Shown: in pieces, positions 43,744 to 50,557 of the stretch
How the letters are laid out: each line of letters opens with the position of its first letter
Position numbering within the stretch: position 1 is the stretch's first letter
Assembly (NCBI GenBank): GCA_019752575.1
Contig: JAIELW010000009.1
Location: 1 to 64,000 of the forward strand
DNA length: 64,000 nucleotides
Source: Xanthobacteraceae bacterium
Lineage (GTDB): Bacteria; Pseudomonadota; Alphaproteobacteria; Rhizobiales; Xanthobacteraceae
Direction of reading: 5' to 3'
Program-made: the position numbers and the translations under genes
Notes under the pieces: model-generated
The model's database searches: none
The model's input: the letters and a program-made list of their open reading frames with translations, nothing else
What the model was told of the DNA's origin: nothing

Positions 43744-45771
43744 CTACGTCTTCTTCGCTTCTTCGCGTTCGCGCAGATAATCGTCGGTCGTCCGTACCGC
43801 CGGGCGCATCGGCGCCTCGTGCGGATCGAACGATTGCTCGGTCGCGACGATGACGCGGCAATCTTCGCACATTTTCAGAAGGTCGAGCCGTTGCGCGCGG
43901 CCCTGGAACATCCAGTGCCGGCCTTCGAGTTTTGCCGAGATGCGCTCGATCGTGCTCTTGGTGCCGAACGGCTTGGAGCAGCGGATACACTCGAACGGCT
44001 CTTCTTCCTTCATCACGCGCGGCTCGGCGGTCGCGGCGCGGAAGTCGATCTGCGGATGGAGCGAAATCACTTTCTCGGGGCAGGTTGCCTTGCAGAGCCC
44101 GCATTGCACGCAGGCGTCTTCGGCGAACTTCAGCATCGGCTTTTCGGGGTTGTCGGAAAGCGCGCCGGTCGGGCAGGCGGAGACGCAGGCAAGACAAAGC
44201 GTGCAGCCTTCGGCGTTGACTTCGATCTTGCCGAACGGCGCATGTTCGGGAAGCGCGATCACGTCCACCGGCGCGGGTGCCGCGCGCTGCAATTCGCGCA
44301 ACGCAAGCCGCATGACATCGCGCTTGCGCCCGGCCGGCACAAAGCTCGCGGGCTTTACGGCCGTTTTTTGCTTGCCGATCTCGTAAAGCCTGCGGCCGAG
44401 TTCGTCCGGATCGTCGGTCTCGATCAGCGCCACGCGATTTTCGCCGAAGCCAAGTCCCCGGAGGATTGTGTCGGCGTAGGAAATCGTTCGCACGGTGCCG
44501 CCGGTTTCGTGCTTCGGTTTCGCGCGCATCAGAATGCGCATCGACATCGCGCCATAAGCAAAGGCGGCGGCAAAGGTCTCAAGACCGGTCTGCGTGACCT
44601 CGTTGACCTGCACCGGAAGCACGTTCGCGGGCAGTCCGTCGCCATGGCGTGCGAGCATTTCGATCATCTGCAAGCCATGCTCGCCGTCATGCAGCAGCAG
44701 CACCGGGTTCGCGCCGCCGGTTTCGCGGTAGGTCGAAAGCAGGGCACGGATTTTTCCGATCAGCGCATCGACCGGCGGAAGCGCGTAAGCCGCAGCACCC
44801 GTCGGGCAAACGGCGGCACAGGCACCGCAGCCAGCGCAGATATTCTCGTTGATCGCGACATGATCGCCGTTCGGCGTGATCGCGCCGGTCGGGCAGAGAT
44901 TGAGGCAGCGATTGCAGCCGACGATCTTCGAGCGCGAATGCGCGCAAAGATTTTCGGTGAACGTGATGTAGCGCGGCTTATCGAAGGTGCCGACAAGATC
45001 GGCGGCCTTCATCACCGCCCGCAACACGCCGGCGGGATCGTTCGGATCGGCGCGCAGATAGCCGTCGCGCAGTTCGTGCGCAGGGAACAGCGGCGCGTTG
45101 CTGGTCAGATCGAGGATCAGGTCGCAGCGCGATTTCGCGCCGTTTCGTTCCCCGGCGAAATCCAGTTTTCCGCGCGAGGACGCCGCCGGCAGCGCGTAGT
45201 CGTCGACCGTCAGTTCGAACGCACCGAGATAGCCATGCGCGGAAACGATCGTTCCCTTCGCGACCGGAAACTCGCTCACGCGCAACGGCTCGATAGCGCC
45301 GGGCTTGGTCAGCAGAACGGTGACGTCGAGCCGCTCGCTTAAGATCTTCGCTGCCTCGATCGCTTTCTCGTCGCGGCCATAAACCAGAATGACGCCTTCG
45401 CTGGTAAGCGGAACCAGCGGAACTTCCGGCATCGGAACCGAAGCTGCGGCAATAAGCGCGGCCATTTTCGGGCCGGTGGCTTTGGCGTCTTTCGACCAGC
45501 CGGCGCTCTCGCGAATATTGACGAAAGAGAGCGCGGCGTGTCCGCCTTGCTCGGAGGCTACTTCCGAAAAGACCGGCGTTTCCTGTGTGCAGGCGACCGT
45601 GACGTCACCGCCTTTTGCGGCGGCAGCGGAAAAGCGTTCGATTTCTGCGCGGCACAGATGGTTCGCGCTTTCGATCGCCGCGCCCTGGCAACCGCGACCG
45701 ATGGCGCCCGCGTCCAGCGGCATCGTGCGCTCGCAGCTACATATAAAGAGTGTGCGGGGCTTCTCGGCCAT
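43744..45771 (-). CDS. Multi-cluster 4Fe-4S protein (polyferredoxin) of the formate dehydrogenase block
   Basis: This protein of about 675 residues contains four ferredoxin-type motifs in two pairs: CNRCLNLCPTGAI with CAGCGACAAVCPTGAA mid-protein, and CTLCLACVSACPTGAL with CVQCGLCKATCPEKVI toward the C terminus. Further Cys pairs occur at the N terminus (FICSCERTMP) and near the end (CIRCSKP, CEDCR). No signal peptide is present, so it is cytoplasmic. Its distant pattern recalls heterodisulfide reductase HdrA-type electron hubs. It probably moves electrons to or from a formate dehydrogenase or its maturation proteins. ATG 45771 is preferred over TTG 45780. It is divergent from the ligase-like gene at 45890. 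Confidence 0.75.
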   Translation of the reverse strand: MAEKPRTLFICSCERTMPLDAGAIGRGCQGAAIESANHLCRAEIERFSAAAAKGGDVTVACTQETPVFSEVASEQGGHAALSFVNIRESAGWSKDAKATGPKMAALIAAASVPMPEVPLVPLTSEGVILVYGRDEKAIEAAKILSERLDVTVLLTKPGAIEPLRVSEFPVAKGTIVSAHGYLGAFELTVDDYALPAASSRGKLDFAGERNGAKSRCDLILDLTSNAPLFPAHELRDGYLRADPNDPAGVLRAVMKAADLVGTFDKPRYITFTENLCAHSRSKIVGCNRCLNLCPTGAITPNGDHVAINENICAGCGACAAVCPTGAAAYALPPVDALIGKIRALLSTYRETGGANPVLLLHDGEHGLQMIEMLARHGDGLPANVLPVQVNEVTQTGLETFAAAFAYGAMSMRILMRAKPKHETGGTVRTISYADTILRGLGFGENRVALIETDDPDELGRRLYEIGKQKTAVKPASFVPAGRKRDVMRLALRELQRAAPAPVDVIALPEHAPFGKIEVNAEGCTLCLACVSACPTGALSDNPEKPMLKFAEDACVQCGLCKATCPEKVISLHPQIDFRAATAEPRVMKEEEPFECIRCSKPFGTKSTIERISAKLEGRHWMFQGRAQRLDLLKMCEDCRVIVATEQSFDPHEAPMRPAVRTTDDYLREREEAKKT

Positions 45772-45889
45772 CGAACGCAACGCTTCCGTGCTTAACCCTT
45801 ATGCAACCGAGGTTCTCGGCTGCTCTGCGGCACGCTATAATGAGAACAATTAAAAAGTAAAATCCTTCACGAGGCCCAAGTAGCGTTCC

Positions 45890-46651
45890 ATGAGTGCCGA
45901 AACCCGTTCCCGCGCCAAAACGCCGTTCCGGAGAAAGCTCGATTTACCGCCGGTATTTCGGGAAGTCGCGCTGCGCGAGTCCGGAAATGCCTTTGCTCAT
46001 GCGCAGGAAATTGCCGCCGAATCCGGCGCGGGCACACTGGTCTGGGTCGGACGTTTCGACCTCGTGGAATTCGCAGTCGTGCTGGAACCCGATGAGCCGC
46101 TCGTTGCCGCGCGGCGCGCGATTTACGCGGGGCTTGCGGCACTCGCGGATGCGCTCGCCGTTCACGCGCCTCCGGAAATGTCGCTGTTCTACGATTTTCC
46201 CGCGACGTTGAGATTTAACCACGGCCTCATCGGCGGCGGCCAACTCGCCTGGCCCGTGAATGCCAAGGAAACAGAGCGTCCTGACTGGCTGGTGTTCGGC
46301 GCCATGGTGCGCATGCATATCCTCGACAACCTCGAACCTGGCGAGCGCGCGTCTTTCGCCAGCATGGAAGACGAGGGTTTCGAGAATTTCGCGGCGGCAA
46401 CGCTCGTCGAAAGTTTTTCGCGGCATCTGATGACGCATATGGACGAGTGGCAGAATAACGGATTCTCGAAGGTGGCGCGGTCTTATCTCTCGCGGCTTCC
46501 GGCGGAATCGAATGTCGAGCGCAGCATCGATGGCGCCGGCGATGTGCTCACCCGCGAGAAAGGCAAGGCCGCCGTCAAAAAACAGAAGCTGCTTCCCGCG
46601 ATCGAGCGTGCGCTGTGGCTCGATCACAAGACCGGAGAGATTCTGCTTTGA
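45890..46651 (+). CDS. Biotin/lipoate protein ligase family protein
   Basis: This 253-residue protein begins with a short basic tail and then LPPVFREVALRESGNAFAHA and AGTLVWVGRFDLVEFAVVLEP, the pattern of the BPL/LplA/LipB-2 family. The ligase fold continues through GGGQLAWPVNA and DWLVFGAMVRM. I see no complete canonical GRGRxGR or lipoate-binding Lys motif, so it may not be an acyltransferase. It heads an overlapping run with DUF6505, DUF6352, DUF3305 and DUF3306 and is divergent from the polyferredoxin. A role in modifying or maturing a formate dehydrogenase subunit is inferred from position only. Confidence 0.7.
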   Translation: MSAETRSRAKTPFRRKLDLPPVFREVALRESGNAFAHAQEIAAESGAGTLVWVGRFDLVEFAVVLEPDEPLVAARRAIYAGLAALADALAVHAPPEMSLFYDFPATLRFNHGLIGGGQLAWPVNAKETERPDWLVFGAMVRMHILDNLEPGERASFASMEDEGFENFAAATLVESFSRHLMTHMDEWQNNGFSKVARSYLSRLPAESNVERSIDGAGDVLTREKGKAAVKKQKLLPAIERALWLDHKTGEILL

Positions 46652-47187
46652 AATTGCTGCGCACCATCCGGCTCGATCCCTCGGATACGTTCGTGTTCGA
46701 GAAGCCCGCCGAGCCTGGCGAATGGGCCGTTTCCGGCGCGTTCGAATATTGGGATCGGGATTTGAGCGCGCTTAACGGTAAGGAACGTGCCGCGTTCCGT
46801 GGCGGGTTTCTTGGCGTTTCCTCGATGGGCCGTTCCACGCTGGTCCAGATTGTAGAAGCGAAGGCAGGCGATCGCGCCGAGGTTGTCGAAACCCTCGCCC
46901 GCCAGCTGGTTGCGCATTACGGCGCGCCTGACGTGGAACGCGCGCGGGCGGCGGCAGAAGAGGAAGTCGCCTTCGCGGAATCGCTTTGTGAGTACCCGCC
47001 CGATATCCTTGTCGCCGTGCATCGCACAGTCGAAGAAGGCACGATCCGCGAGGCCTTTCGTTCTTTGCAGGCGTCAGAGAAAGGTCCGAAGCGTTTCCGC
47101 GCTTTCACCTTCCACCAGGTCGAAGGAGAAGAAGAGCCTGAAGAGCGCGTGGATTTCGCGGGCATGATCGAAGGAAAGCGCAAATGA
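46648..47187 (+). CDS. DUF6505-type protein of the formate dehydrogenase block
   Basis: This 179-residue protein starts with TTG overlapping the previous stop (TTGA): LKLLRTIRLDPSDTFVFEKP, followed by GEWAVSGAFEYWDRDLSAL and FRGGFLGVSSMGRSTLVQIV. It is soluble, acidic, and has only one Cys; no cofactor motif is visible. I assign the DUF6505 name from memory of similar neighbourhoods. Its function is unknown. It overlaps the genes on both sides, so it is made in step with the ligase-like protein and DUF6352. Confidence 0.65.
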   Translation: MKLLRTIRLDPSDTFVFEKPAEPGEWAVSGAFEYWDRDLSALNGKERAAFRGGFLGVSSMGRSTLVQIVEAKAGDRAEVVETLARQLVAHYGAPDVERARAAAEEEVAFAESLCEYPPDILVAVHRTVEEGTIREAFRSLQASEKGPKRFRAFTFHQVEGEEEPEERVDFAGMIEGKRK

Positions 47188-48188
47188 AAGATTTCTGGCT
47201 TTCCTGCGGGCATCACCTTCTGGATCGCGGCGAAGGCGGCGGGCTTGTCGTGACCGACGATTTCCTGAAAGTCTACTTTGCGCGGCCTGAATTGACGCCG
47301 CCGCCGGAGGCCTGCGTGGTCGAGCGTGCGCTGCATGCGGCGCTGCTCGACGAGCCGCGGCGCAAAGTCGAAGCCGATGAAATCGCTGCGATGGCCGACC
47401 CGGACGCGCGCGAGAACTGGCAAGTCGTTTTGGAATTCCGCGATCACCTGCTCAAGCATCCGACGCTTGAGGCGTCATATCTCGCGCTGGTTCGCGGCGG
47501 GGTAGGGCGCACGCCGCCGCTTTTCCTGAATCAGCTGGTGCACGTAATCCTGCGCAACGTACTCGACGAGTGCGAAGATCCTTTCGTGCTGCGCGCGGGA
47601 GAGATCTTCTTCCGCTCGCAGCGCGTGACGACGCATGAAGGTTCGCTGCTCGTGGCCGATGAGGAAACCATTGCCGGGAACAATCCGGCGCAGGTTTCGC
47701 CGCTGGTCGGCATGCTCGGCATCGAGAAGTCGGCCGAGATCGACGTGTTGAACGACGACAACGCGGAAACCTATTACGAGCGCAGCGACCGCTACGATAT
47801 GGCGCTCGACCTTACGGCGGGACGCCGCGGCCATGAAGCGCTTGGCGAAGTAATCGCCCGCTGGGTTGGGCATCTGCTTGCGGTCGAGGCGAGCGTAGTT
47901 CCCGTGGTCGAACTCAAAGATGCCCGTTTCACCTGGTATGTGGGTCTCGACGCCGAAGGGACCAGGATCGGCGACATGCTCTGGAACGGCGAAGGTCTGG
48001 ACGAAGGCGCGCAGGGACGCGTGGTTGCGCTCTACGCGCTGCGGACCGAAGGTGACGACGCGCCCGCCGACAAGGACATGCCGCCCGCCTATCTGATCCT
48101 CGGCATGACGGAAGAAAAGATGATGCGGATGAAGCCACAGAATCTTTTGACCGGCCTGAACGTCAAACGGCTGGAGACGGCGACATGA
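47184..48188 (+). CDS. DUF6352-type protein of the formate dehydrogenase block
   Basis: This 334-residue soluble protein starts MKDFWLSCGHHLLDRGEGGG and contains a long helical middle (LFLNQLVHVILRNVLDECED) and DVLNDDNAETYYERSDRYDM. There is a CGHH near the N terminus that could bind metal, but no known cluster motif. It overlaps DUF6505 (ATGA) and DUF3305. The family name is from memory; the function is unknown. The fixed company with DUF3305/3306, TorD and FDH3 points to maturation or quality control of that enzyme. Confidence 0.65.
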   Translation: MKDFWLSCGHHLLDRGEGGGLVVTDDFLKVYFARPELTPPPEACVVERALHAALLDEPRRKVEADEIAAMADPDARENWQVVLEFRDHLLKHPTLEASYLALVRGGVGRTPPLFLNQLVHVILRNVLDECEDPFVLRAGEIFFRSQRVTTHEGSLLVADEETIAGNNPAQVSPLVGMLGIEKSAEIDVLNDDNAETYYERSDRYDMALDLTAGRRGHEALGEVIARWVGHLLAVEASVVPVVELKDARFTWYVGLDAEGTRIGDMLWNGEGLDEGAQGRVVALYALRTEGDDAPADKDMPPAYLILGMTEEKMMRMKPQNLLTGLNVKRLETAT

Positions 48189-48697
48189 GCAAGCCGCTCG
48201 TTATCATCCCTGTCGGCGTGGTGGTGGAGCGCCTGAAGGCGCAAAGCCCGTGGATCGATCACATCTGGCAGCCTGCGAATGTGCTGGAAGGCGTGCCCGA
48301 CATGCAGCCGTGGACGCTGCTCGAGGGCAACAGCGATCGCGCGCTGTTTTACGCAGGACGTGCCGAGATCGGGCTTCATGCCGGCGACGCTGCGCATTAC
48401 CGCGAAAATCTTGTAACCGGCTATCCGAAGCTCTGGATCATCCTGCGGCCGACCGGCGTCGAGCCTCCGCTCGAACTCGTCATGGTGACCGCCGATCCGT
48501 TCGAAGGCGAGGGGCTAACCGAAAGCGCCACCGATCTGGTCGAACCGGTGCCGATGCCGGAGTCGATTCAAGGCGTACTCATGGCCTTCATCGACGAGCA
48601 TTATGTCGATGAGCCGTTCTTCAAGCGCAAACGCGACAAGGCAAATCCGGAGGCGTTCGCACGCCGCCCTGGCGGACTGACGGAGAAGAAAACGTGA
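48185..48697 (+). CDS. DUF3305 domain protein
   Basis: This 170-residue protein begins KPLVIIPVGVVVERLKAQSP and contains WIDHIWQPANVLEGVPDMQPW, with the DUF3305 ending MPESIQGVLMAFIDEHYVDEPFFKRKRDK. DUF3305 and DUF3306 are paired genes found with molybdopterin formate dehydrogenases. No reaction is known. The C-terminal lysine-rich helix could bind a partner. It overlaps both neighbours. Confidence 0.8.
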   Translation: MSKPLVIIPVGVVVERLKAQSPWIDHIWQPANVLEGVPDMQPWTLLEGNSDRALFYAGRAEIGLHAGDAAHYRENLVTGYPKLWIILRPTGVEPPLELVMVTADPFEGEGLTESATDLVEPVPMPESIQGVLMAFIDEHYVDEPFFKRKRDKANPEAFARRPGGLTEKKT

Positions 48698-49380
48698 GCA
48701 GCGAGGAAGAAGGCTTTCTCAATCGCTGGTCGCGCCGCAAGCAGGAGGCCGCGAAGGAGGCTGTTGAGACGGAGCTCGAAGCAGCGAAAGAGTCGGCGCC
48801 TGCCGAACCGGATGCCGCGGCCATCGAAACCGCGGAAGAAGAGTTCGACGTTTCGAAGTTGCCGCCAATCGATTCGATCACGGCCGGAACCGACATCCGC
48901 GCGTTTCTTTCGAAGGGCGTTCCGGCGGCCCTCACGCAGGCGGCCCTTCGCCGGGCCTGGAGCGCCGATCCGGCGATCCGCGATTACATCGGGCTGTCCG
49001 AATATTCGTGGGACTTTAATTCGCCCGGAATCGACGGTTTCGGTCCGCTCGATCCGTCAATAAACGTGCCGGAAATGGTCGCGGACGTTTTCGGAAAAGT
49101 GAAGCAAGCGGTTTCCGACGCGGAAGCGCTCGCGGAGAAAACTGACTCTCTGGTTGCGCAAACTCAATCTGCGGTTTTGCCAGCGGAGCCGTCGCGCTCA
49201 GTAGAACTGCGGAGCGAAAACGTAGAGGCCGCCGCGGTTCGCGAGCCCGGTTCGGTCCAGTCGGAAAACGAAGGCGGCGACAAAAGCGCGCTAGCTGCTG
49301 CTGCGCCGCACCAGCCTGAGTCGTCGAGCGAACAGGCGGCCGCGCCAGTTCGCCGTCATGGCACCGCGCTGCCGAGTTAA
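48694..49380 (+). CDS. DUF3306 domain protein
   Basis: This 228-residue protein starts GTG within the DUF3305 stop (GTGA) and opens EEGFLNRWSRRKQEA, the DUF3306 signature of a short WSRRK helix. The core follows: LPPIDSITAGTDIRAFLSKG, ALRRAWSADPAIRDYIGLSE and YSWDFNSPGIDGFGPL. The last 80 residues are low-complexity Glu/Ala/Ser. It acts with DUF3305; its role is unknown but tied to formate dehydrogenase loci. It ends the first transcription block; a 149-base gap with dyads follows. Confidence 0.8.
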   Translation: MSSEEEGFLNRWSRRKQEAAKEAVETELEAAKESAPAEPDAAAIETAEEEFDVSKLPPIDSITAGTDIRAFLSKGVPAALTQAALRRAWSADPAIRDYIGLSEYSWDFNSPGIDGFGPLDPSINVPEMVADVFGKVKQAVSDAEALAEKTDSLVAQTQSAVLPAEPSRSVELRSENVEAAAVREPGSVQSENEGGDKSALAAAAPHQPESSSEQAAAPVRRHGTALPS

Positions 49381-49392
49381 GCTCGTCCCACC

Positions 49393-49407
49393 TTGTGCGA
49401 TGCACAA
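49393..49407. promoter_or_regulatory. Perfect inverted repeat, candidate operator
   Basis: TTGTGC-GAT-GCACAA is a perfect 6-bp inverted repeat with a 3-base spacer, inside the A/T-rich gap ahead of the HTH-TorD gene. Its size fits a dimeric helix-turn-helix binding site. The binding protein is unknown. Confidence 0.45.
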
Positions 49408-49412
49408 CAAAA

Positions 49413-49440
49413 TAGCCGCCGCCTATATAGGCACAGGCTA
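49413..49440. promoter_or_regulatory. 28-bp dyad with palindromic core, candidate operator
   Basis: The core GCCTATATAGGC (49421-49432) is a perfect palindrome, and the outer arms TAGCC and GGCTA are also inverted copies centred on the same point. Twenty-two of 28 positions pair. The TATATA centre resembles ModE-type half-sites but does not match the full consensus. It lies about 90 bases upstream of the HTH-TorD start and may be its autoregulatory site. Confidence 0.5.
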
Positions 49441-49529
49441 TTGCATATTCTGCCTTGCGGGTTACGCTCTTTGAAACGGTTCTGAAGAAGCTCCGATTCA
49501 AAAAATTCTAATTCTAGAGTGAGGAAGAA

Positions 49530-50309
49530 GTGCGCGACCCAGGCTTGGATAAAGCCATTCGCTCCGCCGGCGGAGTTAGCGAACTTGCGCGCCGAATCGG
49601 AATCGCGCAGCCGTCCGTCTCCAACTGGAATCGGGTGCCCGCAGAACGCGTCGCCGCGGTCGAAGCTGCGACCGGAATTTCGCGCGCGATCCTTCGCCCG
49701 GACCTTTTCGGAGCAGATTTTCAAGTGAACGGAACGCTGGACGAAATCGATGTGGCTCGCGCGCAGGAATACGCGCTGCTCGCTGTTTTGCTTGCGAAAG
49801 CTCCCGATGCGGACCTGATCAAGCGCCTCGAAGAACTCGAAGGCGACGAGAGCGAGATGGGCCGTGTGCATACTGCGCTCGCCGATGCCGCAGCTTCGGT
49901 GAACGCACAGCAGGTAGAGCGCGAATACTTTGACGTCTTTATTGGCGTGGGCCGCGGCGAGTTGCTGCCTTACGCTTCCTTTTATCTGACGGGCTTTTTG
50001 CATGAGCGGCCGCTCGCACGCCTTCGCGGCGATCTCTTTCTGCTCGGCATCGAGAAGAACGACGACAATCCGGATCCGGAAGACCACATCGCATTTCTGT
50101 GTGAGATCATGGCCGGCATTGTCAGCAAGCGTTTTCCTGCGCCGGTCGGCGCGGATCGCCAGTTTTTCGAGAAGCACATCAAGCCATGGGCGAGCCGCTT
50201 CTTCGCGGATCTTGAAGCCGCTGACAGCGCAAAATTCTATCGCAGCGTCGGCAAACTCGGCCGCGTATTCATCGAAATCGAAACGGAAGCTTTCGCGCTG
50301 CCCTCATAA
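49530..50309 (+). CDS. TorD-family chaperone with an N-terminal helix-turn-helix domain
   Basis: This 259-residue protein joins two parts. Residues 1-60 (LDKAIRSAGGVSELARRIGI, QPSVSNWNRVPAERVAAVEA) form a Cro/YdaS-type DNA-binding helix-turn-helix. Residues about 75-250 are a TorD/DmsD-like all-helical chaperone (AREYFDVFIGVGRGELLPYASFYLTGFLHE is the family signature region). TorD proteins hold TAT-exported molybdoenzyme precursors and protect the apo-enzyme until cofactor is loaded. The GTG start has AGGAAGAA upstream. It precedes the small TAT protein and FDH3 alpha, its likely clients. The domain joining suggests that the chaperone also senses apo-enzyme to control transcription; this is inference. 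Confidence 0.82.
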   Translation: MRDPGLDKAIRSAGGVSELARRIGIAQPSVSNWNRVPAERVAAVEAATGISRAILRPDLFGADFQVNGTLDEIDVARAQEYALLAVLLAKAPDADLIKRLEELEGDESEMGRVHTALADAAASVNAQQVEREYFDVFIGVGRGELLPYASFYLTGFLHERPLARLRGDLFLLGIEKNDDNPDPEDHIAFLCEIMAGIVSKRFPAPVGADRQFFEKHIKPWASRFFADLEAADSAKFYRSVGKLGRVFIEIETEAFALPS

Positions 50310-50344
50310 GGCGCGCGAATAACGGACTCTAAGGAGGAAACGCG

Positions 50345-50545
50345 ATGAAACAGCAGGACAAGAAGGCGGTCGGACGGCGCGAGTTCTTGCGCACGATGGG
50401 CGCGGGTGCGGGTGTCGCTGCGGTGGCCGCGACTCCGATGGCGGCAACCCAGGCTGCCGCGCAGACGAAAGAAGATCCGAAGACGAAGGCGCGTTATCAG
50501 CTCACTGATCACGTGAAGACCTTCTATCGCGTTAACAGCAACTAA
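50345..50545 (+). CDS. Formate dehydrogenase-region TAT target small protein
   Basis: This 66-residue protein has a twin-arginine signal, VGRREFLRTMGAGAGVAAVA, with cleavage near ATQAAAQ, and a short mature part ending RYQLTDHVKTFYRVNSN. It matches the small TAT-signal family encoded next to FDH3 alpha genes. The mature peptide has no Cys or cofactor motif and may be a structural subunit or a piece pulled across with the enzyme. It starts after AAGGAGG and ends 12 bases before the alpha subunit. Confidence 0.85.
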   Translation: MKQQDKKAVGRREFLRTMGAGAGVAAVAATPMAATQAAAQTKEDPKTKARYQLTDHVKTFYRVNSN

Positions 50546-50557
50546 GGGGAGGCGCCC

